DNA of 64,000 nt from contig JAJGBQ010000005.1 in NCBI GenBank assembly GCA_022457065.1, positions 2,976,001 through 3,040,000 on the forward strand, given 5' to 3'. Positions within the stretch are counted from its first letter, which is position 1; every line of letters begins with the position of its first letter. A program made the position numbers and the translations under genes. Positions 31,439-43,637 of this stretch are shown one piece after another. The notes beneath the pieces were generated by a model. That model was not told the DNA's origin, ran no database searches, and worked only from the letters and a program-made list of their open reading frames with translations. Source of the DNA: Curvularia sp. ZM96. Its lineage: Eukaryota; Ascomycota; Dothideomycetes; Pleosporales; Pleosporaceae.

Positions 31439-33470
31439 ATGTCCTGGCGCAATCAAGGAATCACCGGCTCTAACAACATTCCGCTAGGAACGCGCCGTCG
31501 CATCGGAGGCGGCGATGATGATGGCGGCTACAATCCCTCAGCACCCGCTGAGGGCCTCTCTGAGCTGAAGCGCGGTCGCAGCCCTGAGCGCAGTATGTCC
31601 AGTCTTCCACATTCTTGCAAACTCCCTACTAACGTTCGTGTTGCAGGCTCTGATGCTCCGCGACAGCGCAAGAAGCGAAACCGATGGGGCGACGCGAGCG
31701 AAAACAAGGCTGCCGGCTTGATGGGTTTGCCCACGGCCATCTATTCGGCCATGACCACGGAACAGCTCGACGCTTACACTCTGCATTTACGTATCGAGGA
31801 GATTACCCAAAAGCTGAAGATCAACGATGTTGTTCCAGCTGATGGTGACAGGTATGTGTCTGATGCTTGCCTCCATTTGCTTCACGGCTAACCGACATAG
31901 GTCTCCCTCGCCTGCGCCCCAGTATGATAACTTCGGTCGCCGTGTCAACACGCGCGAGTTCCGCTACCGCAAGCGCCTTGAGGATGAGCGCCACAAGCTT
32001 GTCGAAAAAGCGATGAAAACGCTTCCTAACTACCATCCCCCAGCGGATTACAGACGCCCTACTAAGACACAGGAGAAGGTCTATGTCCCGGTCAATGATT
32101 ACCCGGAGATTAACTTCAGTATGGAACTAACCCCTCTGACTTCTTACTCCCCCCTAGCCTTTGTCTTGACCAGCCTGCTCAGACTGCTGGATGTTCGTTC
32201 GCATCTAGTGGCACCTGCAGTACAGCTATGTCACTAACCCAACCTTTTGCTCATACATTATTTTTTGATCATAAACTAATTGCAGCTTTTTGCACTAACA
32301 GTTGGATTGCTTATTGGCCCCCGTGGCAACACACTCAAGAAAATGGAGACAGAATCCCAGGCAAAGATCGCCATTCGCGGCAAGGGCTCCGTAAAGGAGG
32401 GCAAAGGCCGTTCGGACGCAGCTCACACCAGCAACCAAGAAGAAGACCTGCATTGCTTGATCATGGCCGACACGGAGGAGAAGGTCAACAAGGCCAAGAA
32501 ACTTATCCACAATGTCATTGAGACTGTAAGTTTTCCTATTTTTTCAACGTCTGCAGCAATACTAACAGTTTTTCAGGCTGCTTCTATTCCGGAAGGTCAG
32601 AACGAACTCAAGCGTAACCAACTCCGCGAGCTCGCCGCCCTCAACGGTACCCTCCGAGACGATGAGAACCAGGCCTGCCAGAACTGTGGAGAAATTGGTC
32701 ACCGCAAATACGACTGTCCCCAGAAGCAGAATTTCACTGCTAGCATCATCTGTCGTACCTGTGGCCAAGCTGGTCATATGGCTCGCGATTGTCCCGACCG
32801 CAAGGTCGGACAACCCTGGCGCAACGACAGTCGGTATGGCGACCGCGGTCAAGGACAAATTGGTGGCGCTCCAGCGAACGAGCTGGATGCTTTCATGGCC
32901 GAGATTGGTGGCGGTGGCGGACAGTCTCGCGGCGCGCTCGAATACAACAATGGTGCCGCTGGTGGCGACAGCCATGGAGGCGAACGCCCTCTCAAGCCTT
33001 GGGAACGCGGCCCTACTGGCGGTTCTGCACCTTGGGCGCGTAACGATGGCGACCGTGGTCGTGGCGATAGTCACTCTTCTGCTCCCCCTCCTTGGGCCGG
33101 CGGAGGCGGTCGTGGTGGCCAGTCGTACGATCAAGGCTACGGCGCCGGCAGCGGTGCAGCTCCTTGGGCCGCTGGTGCATCAGCCGCTCCAGCCGGTGCT
33201 GGCTATGGGTACGGTGGCTACGGCTATGACCAGAGTGCTGGAATGGGTGCTCCCGGAGCTTATGGTGGTGCTCCAGGCTACGATGCTCCCCCACCTCCCT
33301 CTGGCCCTCCGCCTGGTCTTATGCCTCTCTACCAGGGCTACGGCTCTGCTGGCAGTCCTCTCCCACCCCCACCTGGCGCTGCAGCTCCGCCGCCACCTCC
33401 TCCTCCGGGTGACGCCCCCCCTCCTCCACCGCCCAGCGACGTCCCTCCCCCACCTCCGCCTCCGGCCTAA
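31439..33470 (+). CDS. Branchpoint-binding protein BBP/SF1
   Basis: Splicing factor that recognises the intron branch-point sequence in the commitment complex together with U2AF65/Mud2 (yeast Msl5, human SF1). Five exons (31439-31592, 31647-31851, 31901-32118, 32302-32525, 32577-33470) give 564 aa. N-terminal RQRKKRNRWG is the UHM-ligand motif that binds U2AF. An SPSP pair (start of exon 3) corresponds to the conserved phosphoserine site. The KH-QUA2 domain contains IGLLIGPRGNTLKKMETES. Two CCHC zinc knuckles follow: CQNCGEIGHRKYDC and CRTCGQAGHMARDC. The C-terminus is Gly/Ala-rich, then a long proline-rich tail (PPPPP runs with GDA and SDV spacers). The KH domain is restored only by removing the 183-nt third intron, which ends in CTAACAG, consistent with the splice signal this protein itself reads. 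Confidence 0.95.
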
Positions 33471-34260
33471 ACGCTTGAGCATAACAACAGCCACAGCGTA
33501 GATTTTGGACCAGTGTTTCGATAGTCTTGTCTCTATACTTACAGGCTGTAGGGTGATTTTTTGATAGTCACCAGAACCTTGCTGCACACTTAGCAGCGTA
33601 GGCGGTTTTTCAGGTCTTCTATACATGTAATACAATTAGCAGCTAACATCTGACCTCTCATGGTGATACAGGTAAGCTCACTGGCGAAGCCAAATATGCT
33701 GTGACCTATCAGATCGAACGATGTAGTTCCATGTCTGCTCTGCCTGCTCGGAAGACGGGACTGGAACTATCTCAGCACGGTAGCAAATGTATGTTTCGTT
33801 CAATCTCCGGTCTCGTGAAGGTGATTTCGTCGCTGGTGTCCCATAACTTGAGCATACAATCTAAGGAGACGCAAGTATTTTACGTACTTCAGGATCACTA
33901 CATCGAATAGCTCCATGTGCGTGTCATGAGGCTACAAGTGCTAAAAAAATAAGCGTATACGTGTGAGCATCTGTGCAGCAGTCTGATGACGTTGAAGGCC
34001 AAGAAGATACTAGTAGACGCAGCGGGACGAGGCGTGAGCATGACAGGGCGGGCACATGTCGACCATGCGCACTCACCTGTAGCTGCAGCCCTGACTGCTT
34101 GACGCTTCCGCTTGCGCCTGCGCTCCCTCTGGATGCCCGCGTTATACAACCCCTCATTTTGGTAGCGATCGCAGCCCCGCAACTCATCTCACTCACACCA
34201 TCGTGGTCAAATACCCCAGTCACCTCTCCGGTCGGCCACCGCGCGCGCAACACTGCGGCC
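33471..34260. other. Intergenic region
   Basis: 790 bp between the BBP stop and the myotubularin start. No gene is seen. The interval holds the BBP 3' region and the next promoter. Confidence 0.6.
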
Positions 34261-37037
34261 ATGGACCGCATACGCATCAGCAAGGTGGGTTGCTCAGCCG
34301 GCCACAACTTGCAAAGTCTAACCGTCACTGCAGGTGGAAGGCGTATACCTCCTCCGGAGAGGTACGCGGTTTGATGGCACACTACACCTTATGCCCCATC
34401 ACCTTGTCTTCAGCTACCTTCCAAGCCCTCCTGCAGATGCCCCTCCGAACTCGAAGCCGCCCCGGCAAAAAGAAGTCTGGATAACATATCCTATGATAAA
34501 TTACTGCGTTCTCAAACCTTGTCCCCCGGTCCTTCGCCAGGAATCCTCGATTCGAATTCGATGCCGAGACTTCACATTCTTCGCCTTCTTCTTTCCTGAT
34601 GAAAAGAAGGCTCGTGATGTATACGAGAGCATACGAGCCTTGTCGTGCAAGGTTGGAAGGCTGGATAAGCTCTTGGCTTTCAGCTACCAGCCGAAGCCTC
34701 CAGAAGACAAACAGGATGGGTGGAGCATTTACGATGCACGCCGTGAATGGAAGCGTTTGGGAATCAGCCCAAAGGACACTGAGAAGGGTTGGCGGATTTC
34801 TGAGATCAACGTAGAATACAAGGTACTTGGTATGCGACAACTACGGCTGGGAGAGTTCTTGACGAATGACATAGTATTCCGCGACATATCCCGCCCTCAT
34901 CGTCGTCCCTACCAATGTCTCAGACAGTGTTCTCCGATACGCTGGCGAGTACCGCTCGCGGCAACGCATACCAGCTCTTGTGTATCGTCACCCCATTAAC
35001 AACTGCTCTATAACACGAAGTTCACAGCCTACGCCTGGTCTCCGTGGAAACCGAAACCCTCAAGACGAGCGGCTTGTCGCAGCCATCTGGGCAACTAATC
35101 GTGGGTGGAGGCCGACAACTACCCCTTCAGGCTCCGTAGAGTTTACTCCAGACACAAGTGTTGTGAACCTAAATGAATCTAGTGCTAGTAGCTCCTTTGT
35201 TGGAGCAGGGGATGGTGCAGCAGACACCGGAAGAACTACTGTAGACGATCTGACAGGATCATCAGAAACCGATCCCGATCTACCCAAAGTGTACGGAGCT
35301 CAACAGCGGAACTTGATTGTCGACGCCAGACCGACAGTGAATGCCTATGCCATGCAGGCTGTTGGGTTAGGCTCTGAGAAAATGGACTACTACCCTGGTG
35401 CAGAGAAGGCTTACCTGGGGATTGACAACATCCATGTTATGCGCAAGTCTCTGGATACGGTAGTAGAAGCTTTGAAGGAGTCAGATCTGGTGTCGTTTCC
35501 TCCAAACAGACAGCTGCTGGCTAAGAGCAACTGGATCAAGCACATAGCCAATATCCTGGATGGTACTGCATTGATAGCTCGCACAGTGGGGATCATGCAT
35601 TCACACGTCTTGATCCACTGCTCAGATGGATGGGACCGTACAAGTCAGCTGAGTGCACTCAGCCAGATACTGTTGGATCCGTACTATAGGACATTGGAAG
35701 GCTTCATTGTTCTTGTAGAAAAGGACTGGCTTTCTTTCGGGCACATGTTTCGACACCGATCAGGATTCTTGAGCCACGAGAAATGGTTCACCATCGAAAA
35801 CGAGAAGATTGAGCGGAAATATGATGGTCCAGGAGGCGGTAATGCTTTTGAGAATGCCCTCCGGGGTGCGCGAGGTCTCTTCAACCGTCACAACGAGTCC
35901 AACGAATCGCTCAACCAGCTCCCGGAGACCAACCTTCCTGATAACGTCCCTGATCTCTCCGATGCTCCTTCATCAAAACCCGCACAGACTGGTGCAGCAG
36001 AAGAGCACCGAGTTACCAAGGTCAACGAGCTCTCACCTGTCTTTCACCAATTCCTTGACTGTGTTTACCAGCTACATTACCAACATCCAACCCGATTTGA
36101 GTTCAACGAGCGCTTCCTGAGACGCTTACTGTACCATCTGTACTCCTGCCAGTATGGCACCTTTTTGTTTGACAATGAGAAAGAGCGCGTCGAGACCAGG
36201 GCTAAGGAGCGAACAAGAAGCGTGTGGGATTACTTTCTGTGCCGAAAACCCGAGTTTATGAACCCCAAATACGACCCAGAAGTAGACGATGCTGTTCGCG
36301 GCAAAGAGAGGATGATCTTTCCTCGAAAAGGCGAAGCAAGGTGGTGGGCTGAGTGCTTCGGTCGCACTGATGAAGAGATGAACGTGTTTGGTCCTCAAGC
36401 GCCTCCTAATCTGACGCCACAAACAAGTAATGTTAGCAACGATAGGAGTGGTTCTAGCACACCGATTGTACAGGAGCCTATTGTTACAGGCGTTGAGACC
36501 GCGGAAGGAGCGACAGGTGCTGGCACAACAACCCACCTACCACCTACACATGCTGTCGGCGACCGCTCTCCAAGGGCTTCTAGTACGCCGAAACCGTTCG
36601 ATGCTGCTACTGCTCTCGGACAAGATTTAAGGCAAGGAGTATTGGCAAGTTTCGAGAAGTTAGGTATCACTGGAAATGCAGATGCGAGCAAGGGAACAAG
36701 CCCACCACGCGGCAGTAACAGACCCAGCGAAGACATTACACGGGAAGCGGTCAAACCAAGTTCAGATTTGAGCGCAGATCTAAGAGCAGGAGAGAAGAAG
36801 GAAGAAGTCACAAAGGGGTCTGATCCAACCCTTTCTGAGCATTCTGCAGAAAAGAGGACGGAGACTGACACAGGAAGCACTGCTGTTCAGGCTGCAGAAC
36901 AAGAGTCGGTTCAAGATCCGGGCCTTGGACTCGGGGCCAACATTGTCGAGAAGCAAGCTGAGAACCGGAGCCGCAGCCGCAAGCCAAGTCACAATCCAGA
37001 GGCGAAGAAGAAGGAGGTTGAGATTGAGATGCAATGA
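34261..37037 (+). CDS. Myotubularin-family phosphoinositide 3-phosphatase (Ymr1-like)
   Basis: Dephosphorylates PI3P or PI(3,5)P2 on endosomal and vacuolar membranes. Exons 34261-34284, 34334-34822 and 34875-37037 give 891 aa. The first exon encodes only MDRIRISK. The N-terminal GRAM/PH-like domain has GVYLLRRGTRFDGTLHLMPH and FTFFAFFFPDEKKA. The phosphatase domain has YPALIVVPTNVSD, YRHPINNCSITRSSQP and the active-site loop HCSDGWDRTSQLSALSQ, with catalytic Cys at about residue 420 and the CX5R arginine present, so an active enzyme is expected. FVYQLHYQHPTRFEFNERFL and RSVWDYFLCRKPEF are further family marks. The last 200 or so residues are Ser/Thr/Glu/Lys-rich and probably disordered, with no FYVE domain. 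The second intron was fixed by restoring the segment between EYK and YSATYPALIV. Confidence 0.94.
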
Positions 37038-37458
37038 CGAAACGAACCTTGGCTAGTCGATGAAGGAGCTTATCATGATGAATGCTTTGAATGATACCCC
37101 GCGGTTTCTTGTTGCAACAATGCTAAAGTGTGAACTCGCCGTCAAAGTGTTCTTGAATGTACAGCATCCAAATGCGTATAGATCATGAGCCTGGCGTGAG
37201 TATACATGGAGAGAAATCACGTTGCGGAACCACACAATCGCAGACTAAATAGTCCACAAACTTCCTCTTCATTTTGGCAGAGTCCATGCCGAATCAAGCT
37301 CGACATTTCATTCTCGGTCTACGTATGGAGTACCCGGCAATATTTCATCCAGGAACCCCAGTGCATTTTCCATTACATAGACCTTCCAGTTTCGCGGACT
37401 TCCATCCGATATATCCAAGCGCATGTTCGACAAGCTCATTCGGCTGTACTCAAGACGT
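37038..37458. other. Convergent 3' region
   Basis: 421 bp between the ends of the myotubularin and Snu13 genes, which converge. No gene is seen. Confidence 0.6.
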
Positions 37459-37955
37459 TTAGATCTGGAGGCGCTCGACCTTGTCCTTGAGGGTGCGGAT
37501 TTGGCCCATCAAGTCCTGTATCTTGTTAGGACGTGTACAGCATTTACTAGCATATATTATGTGAACTTACAGAGGCTTCGTTGGTCGTGATGCTGGCAGC
37601 AATAACGGGCCTGGCAACACCGCAAGCACGGCCGAGGGCCATCTTGGAAGGAACGTAGACGTATGGAACGTTCTTGTCTTCGCAGAGGAGAGGCAAGTGG
37701 AGAAGGATAGCAAGAGGGGAGGTGTCGGCGGCGAGGATGATCAGCTCGCTGATACCACGGTTGAGGGTCCTGAAACATCGATTGTTAGTTATTACAGTTC
37801 TCTCTTCTCAAGTCGCGCAGGTATGCATACTTGGTGGCCTCGTTGGCACCCTTCTTCAGTTGCCTGTAGTGGGTCGCCTGCTGAACGAGATCAAGAATCT
37901 CTTGCGACAGAGCCTGGTCGGCCTGGGGCCATGCGGCGCTGTTGTCCTCGGCCAT
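37459..37955 (-). CDS. Snu13/15.5K RNA-binding protein (L7Ae family)
   Basis: Kink-turn-binding protein of U4/U6.U5 tri-snRNP and box C/D snoRNPs. Three exons on the minus strand (37955-37831, 37769-37571, 37515-37459) give 126 aa, the exact length of yeast Snu13. Marks: LVQQATHYRQLKKGANEATK, TLNRGISELIILAADTSPL, HLPLLCEDKNVPYVYVPSK and ALGRACGVARPVIAASIT. The final exon is 19 codons, giving DLMGQIRTLKDKVERLQI. All junctions have GT-AG borders and restore the conserved sequence. The gene is divergent from the V-ATPase subunit c gene, with 428 bp between the starts. Confidence 0.96.
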
Positions 37956-38383
37956 TTCGAACGTGGTAGTTTGTAGAGTGGAAGAAGGTTGGAAGTAGGG
38001 TTCACTGCTGAAGCTCGTCCGAAGGAGGATTCCTAGGCCCGGTTAGTCTATGCGACTCGTCGCAGTATGAATGCGACTTACACTGCTCGCTCGCCCGGGA
38101 AATATGTGTTGGTGAAGTTGGTGGATAGTTCAAAAGCTGGAGCTTGTAGAAAATCAAAAAAGTTCCATGGATGGCCGCCTTGGCAGGTCTCACGTGCTGC
38201 GCTAATGCCAGGGTGAGGATAGCGCCAAGCGAGCGTGCCAGGCGTACAGCTCTTCGCCGACCGTCGTCACCACTCCTCGACATCACAAACGCCTCCGTCG
38301 CCGCAACCACCGCACGCGTCCATCTCAATAAAGATCTCCAAACCCTTCTAGACGACTCGTCGATCACTCACATTACCGCAAAG
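37956..38383. promoter_or_regulatory. Divergent promoter of SNU13 and V-ATPase subunit c
   Basis: 428 bp serving two highly conserved genes. No specific element was assigned. The part next to the V-ATPase start is CT-rich. Confidence 0.5.
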
Positions 38384-39287
38384 ATGTCGTCCGAACTCTG
38401 GTGAGTCCTAACGGAGCTCCTTTGTCTATGATGCAGGCAGCTTCCAGCTTGCCTCTCGCGCATAACCTGGAGCTATGCTTGTCATCAGCGAGGCGGAGAA
38501 GCTCTTCATACAATAAATCAGAAGAATTCGAGCTAACAAAGCTTCTACAGCCCTGCCTATGCTGTAAGTACTCGAGTACCAACCTCCGCTTCGCCTCCCG
38601 ACAGACGCGACCCGATCCGCGACGGTCCTGCTTCATCATCATCATGATACGATGCGACGGTTATCGCGAACGTATTCCAGGACTCGGGCTAATGATTGAT
38701 AGCCCTTCTTCGGCGCGATGGGCTGCACGTCAGCCATCGTCTTCGCGTGTTTCGGCGCCGCCTACGGAACCGCCAAGGCCGGTGTTGGTGTCTCCGCCAT
38801 GGGTGTCCTCCGCCCTGATCTGATCGTCAAGAGTATGTTGTTACCTATGCGAACCTGATCGCGGACTTGTGTGTAGTGCATGAATGTGGCTGATACATTA
38901 TTCAGACATCATTCCCGTTGTCATGGCGGGTATCATTGGTATCTACGGTCTCGTTGTGTCCGTGCTTATCTCCAACAACCTGAAGCAGAACTCCTCGCTG
39001 TTCTCCAACTTCGTTCAGCTCGGAGCTGGTCTTGCTGTCGGTCTGTCTGGTATGGCTGCTGGTTTTGCCATCGGTATTGTCGGTGACGCTGGTGTACGAG
39101 GAACTGCCCAGCAGCCCAGGTTGTTCGTCGGAATGATCCTGATTCTCATTTTCGCCGAAGTTCTGGGTACGTCCATTTCCACCAGGGCCTCTATCAAGTC
39201 AAATAACTAACGCGCGCCACAGGTCTTTACGGACTCATCGTTGCCCTGCTCATGAACTCCAGGGCTGGCGGCGAGGATGTTTGCTAA
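38384..39287 (+). CDS. V-type ATPase proteolipid subunit c (Vma3-like)
   Basis: Membrane rotor subunit that carries protons in the vacuolar V0 sector. Five exons (38384-38400, 38552-38564, 38703-38832, 38906-39166, 39223-39287) give 161 aa, the usual length. Exons 1 and 2 are only 17 and 13 nt and encode MSSELCPAYA. The four hydrophobic helices follow: FFGAMGCTSAIVFACFGAAY, then IPVVMAGIIGIYGLVVSVLI, then a helix ending AAGFAIGIVGDAG, then [20 protein letters not shown]. Glu in the FAEVLG motif is the essential proton-binding residue. The C-terminus LLMNSRAGGEDVC is close to other fungi. A Vma11-type paralogue is less likely given length and sequence. Confidence 0.95.
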
Positions 39288-39921
39288 ACGATCACACAGA
39301 CTATGATTGCAGACGTGATACGACAACATTCATCTGCAAGAGACAAGCATCAGCATCGATACATCAAGTACGACAATGTTCTACATGCATGACGCATACA
39401 GTCTGTGTTCGCGGCGTGCTGCTACATGTATCTTTTTCGAAAGAACGGAGAAAGAATGCTTCTAAGAGAAGGGAGCGAGAAGGCGGTAAATAATGGCGCA
39501 GGTTGGCGTGCATTTGGCAATCCATTTGACGGCGTGTATTCTAGGGTCTCATCAATTTCATTCTGCGCTTGTATACGAAATGTATGTGTTTTACCATCCT
39601 GATCTCGCCATGTGAATTATGAAATGTTTTTGCGTAACGAGCGAATTTCATCTGTGATCGTACAGTCCCAGCCACGACTATTCTCGTTGCTTTTATTCTT
39701 GGAGAGACTTGCCGCCATACCAAAGTTGCCAGAGACGATCAAGCATACGCAGTCCATGAAAAATATAGAAGTGGAATATTGTCTATTAGACGTCATAAAA
39801 GCGGTCCTTGTTCTCCTGACAGCCAGTGCATGCTATATCATAAATGCCCCGTATTCAGCTCCATAAACACCACTAATGCAAATGTATCCGTGGCCCAGTA
39901 CGTATATATTGTTCCCTAGTC
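39288..39921. other. Convergent 3' region
   Basis: 634 bp between the ends of the V-ATPase c and PIF1 genes, which converge. AT-rich, no gene. Short open frames here are shadows or chance. Confidence 0.6.
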
Positions 39922-42606
39922 TCACCCGTCGTTTGCCGTCTTCTTTGCCTTTGCCGCTTGCATCTTGCCGAGTATAGTTTTACTCTTTGCCTTGTCTTGG
40001 ACTTGCTCGGCGCTACTCAGGCTACTATAGAATGACCGGACCTTCTCGTGGGCAATCACCTTCTTTGGATCGAAGCGCAAAATCTGTAGGCCAGCCATGC
40101 TAGTTGCACGAGAAAGCGCGACGTATGCCTGACCCTTTTCGAATACGCGGCCGAGATCGACACGTACGCGTTCAAGAGTTTGACCTTGAGCCTTGTGGAT
40201 GGATAGAGCCCACGCGAGGATAAGTGGGATTTGTGACCGTGACGCTTGCACTTCGCCGTTAGGCAGTTCAATCTTCCAGTCTTCGCGTTTGCATAACAGA
40301 TCACGCGTCGTGCCGTCTGCAATAGCAAATCGTACAACAGGGTAGATTTGGTTGGTGTTGAGGCCAAGCGTGCTCTTGGCCATTTCCGTCTTCAGAGCAG
40401 CGTCTGAAGGCCCGTTTTGCAGGAAAGCGTCCTCGTCCTCCTTGTACAAGTTGAACATTTGCTCTGTCATGAATCCTGTTATCTTGCCGAGCGAACCGTT
40501 GACTAGCGTCTCGTCCATGTTTTTGACCAACATAACTTGGGCACCCTTCTTGAGGTGTATTTGTTCTGGAACCATGCAACTCTGGAGCAGCCTGTCTCGT
40601 TGTTCCTTGTTGGTGATAGTGCCACCGTCTCGAGCCTCGAATGTAAACACGTTTCCATGTAGCTGCTGCATCCGTGTAGCATTGGCACGATCAACCTCTT
40701 GGCGTGTAGGGAAGAGTTCGGTTGCTTCGACGGCTTGGTCGTCCATCGAGAGTGGACGCTCCAGCTGCTTGAAACGAGCTATCGACTCTTGTGTTAGCCG
40801 GCCTTCTCGCATTTCATTGAGCATGCCCGCGAAAACTGGATCCTTTTGACGGAAAACATGAGTCAGGCCAATCGTATGTTCGATGCTTGTAGTCCAAGTC
40901 CCTGCATCAAACGCAAATTTCGCCGGCTTCCCGAACTCTGGTACTGGAGGCAATTGGAAGAAATCGCCTGTGATGACAAGCTGAATGCCACCAAACGGCC
41001 TGCCGTTATTGCGGATTGTCCGCGCGATTGATTCCAGCTTGTCGAACAAGTCGCCATCTACCATGGAAACTTCGTCCATGATGAGCACTTTTGTGCGCAT
41101 CCATCTCTGCTTTGCTTTTTGGTTTCGCCGAATCTTCTTGACAAGATCCTCAACTGGCTCTTTGCCAAGCCCTATGCCTGCGAAGCTGTGTAGGGTTACA
41201 CCACCAATGTTGCACGCTGCCAAACCAGTTGATGCTGTGACTGCGACTCGATCAGGCTCACGAGCAAATTTCTGTCGTAGTCCTGTTATAATTTCACGAA
41301 GTAAGACTGATTTACCAGTACCTGTTGCAGTTAGAACCTTGGATCTCTATAAATAACCGCTCTTCTTGCACATACCTGCAGAACCCGTGAAGAAGACGCT
41401 CTTTTTGTACTCCACTACAAGCCTCAAAACGTTTTGCTGCTCTTCACTGAGAAATATGCGGGCCACCGTATTGCTCTTCTTCTTTTTGACAGCTACTTTC
41501 GCCACATCCTCATCAGTCCCTTGATTGGACTTTGTTTGCGCTTTCATGTTCTCCCGGAACGCTTTCTGTTGTTGTTTTAACCCACTAGCCGTTGTGTTCC
41601 AGAGGTATTGTGAACTCGATGCCTTTGGTGCTGGAGTTGAGACTGTTTTATCGGGTTCTGTAGACTGCCTCTTTTTGGGTGGTTCAATCTCATCATCATC
41701 TTGCAAGGGCTGTGTCTGCTGAGACTGTTGCCAGGGTAGTGTCCTTCGCTTTACCCTTAAGGGCTCGGACTTCTTGGGCGTCTTGAAATGCTCTACAGGG
41801 GATGATGACCATGGTATCGGCTGGCTGCTGTCCAACTCCGGCTTGGTGTCCGCAAACGGTGCTTTTGAATCGTATCCAGAGTCTCTCGAGCCGGTGGAAG
41901 GGACGCTGGGTAATGTAGGGTATGTGACAGTGCCTTTGGTCGCGGGATCCTCTACGTCGAGATCCACGTCACTGTCAAAATCGTCTTCGTCGAATAAGGC
42001 GGTTTCAAGAATGCCGGAGCCTGTACTAGGTGCGTTGAAGGCGGCTGGAGGTTCATTTTCCTTGTCTATGTCCCCAATGCTGACGGAAGGATATTCGAAA
42101 TCGTTGTCGTGTGAACTCAATGACTTGGCCAGGCCAGCAGCAGTTCGCTTGATGCCCTGCGCGTTTGGAGCTGATGGTTTCGGTAATCCCACAATGTTAT
42201 TCTGTTTCGCCCCATATCCTAAGGAACGCGCAGACGATGTTTGTGTTGACCCGGTTCGGTGGAAGGAACTCGCGAGAGATGCTTGTTTACAGGCACTATC
42301 TGAGGGCGAGGACGACGCGATAGCATCATGTACTTGGACCGCTTGTTTGAACATGGTCCTTGTCGTGTATAGGCGAGTAACAAGATTGCCAGTGTAGAAT
42401 CGGGGAATAGGTAGGGTGCTCAGAAGGGGGTCCCCCGTTAGTGTTGGTGGTGGTGAGGTCGAAGAGCGCGTGCGGCGAGGGTGCGTCAGGAACAGACGGG
42501 TATGAGGCAAGTGCGCCTGGGCGGGTTGTACCAGGGAGAAGAGCGGCGAATCTTGCGGGCTGGACGATTTAAGCGACGCACCTCTCCTAGCAAGGAAAGA
42601 AAGCAT
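39922..42606 (-). CDS. PIF1-family 5'-3' DNA helicase, probably dual nuclear/mitochondrial
   Basis: SF1B helicase acting in mitochondrial DNA maintenance, telomerase control and G-quadruplex unwinding. Two exons on the minus strand (42606-41376, 41321-39922) give 876 aa. The single intron interrupts Walker A: GSAG then TGKSVLLRE. Other motifs are VLIMDEVSMVDGDLFDKL (Walker B), GDFFQLPPVP, LTHVFRQKDPVF, the SIHKAQGQTLERV signature and AYVALSRATSM near the C-terminus. The first 84 residues are rich in Arg, Ser, Pro and Leu with almost no acidic residues (MLSFLARRGASLK; FYTGNLVTRLYTTRT), a good mitochondrial presequence. An in-frame ATG at 42354-42352 (Met85, MFKQAVQVHD) could give a nuclear form, as known for yeast Pif1. 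Residues 85-400 are Ser/Pro/Asp-rich and disordered. It is the only full PIF1 here. Confidence 0.94.
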
Positions 42607-43637
42607 GCAGCAAAGTAGAGAGCGCGCCGACAACAAAAGAAAAAGAAAGGATTGGTGGTTTTGGTATTGGGGTCCAGGGTGTTCCGTGCCTTCACGGGCG
42701 CGCGGTGGGGTGTGATTGTTAGCATTTAGTGCAACGGACCCACAAAACGCGACTGGTTGACGCGACCTTCGGAAAGAGTTGCGCTAGTATCATAGTCACG
42801 TGCAGTGTCTACCTAATACTCTAGGCATATGCAGGGCCGTGGTAGAGCAGATGATGAAATCTCATCCTATTTTGGCTTGGCTTCACAGGATATATTGCCT
42901 CTGTATTTGGGCGACTAAACGTCAATGTCGGTTTTCCCCACGTGATAAAACCTTTCAATTCGACAGAGTCGAGTGTATTGGTATTGATCCAAGTAGTTAC
43001 AAAGGCAGTGCCCATATTGCCAGCACCTATATCCCCCAGGGATCGTTAGAATATGATTCCGTACACAGTTCTCCCACATTGTAACTCGGCGCGTCCCGCG
43101 TATGCCGTTTTAAGAGACAAGGCAGTCTAAACCGAACCAGAACAACATGAAGTAACAGCAATCATCAGAAAAGCCTACCCGACTAACGGAAACAGTCAGA
43201 GAGAGCGGTCATGACCATTCGTACGCCGCAAAGAGAACAAGAATTCGCTTTTGGTATCGATAAGAAGATTCAACATCATAGTGGATAATAGTGAAGAGGC
43301 AAACATAGGGACCAGCCGAAGCTCGCACCAAAGGAAATGCTAACAACAGAAAGGAGATTCATTGTGAACCACACAAACGACCGTAGACCATATCCCACAA
43401 GAAATGTACCAACAGGGGCAGCCAACTATGCCGGAAGACAACAACCCTCGCACCTTTTTTTGGACAACAGGACTAAGATGACGACTTGCCTAAGAACATG
43501 AGACCAGATAGCTGATGAAAATATGACCTGGAAATCGGAGCTATCCAAACAAAAGAGCCCTCGTAAACAACCGGGCGCGTCGAAAGAACAGATGGCGCGG
43601 CGCTGAACGAAAGAAGTTTTGAGCAAAGAGAGTCTGC
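42607..43637. other. Intergenic region between PIF1 and the RRM gene
   Basis: 1.03 kb. It holds the PIF1 promoter and the 3' region of the RRM gene, which is transcribed toward it. No gene is seen; the open frame at 42800-43084 has no recognisable features. Confidence 0.6.
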
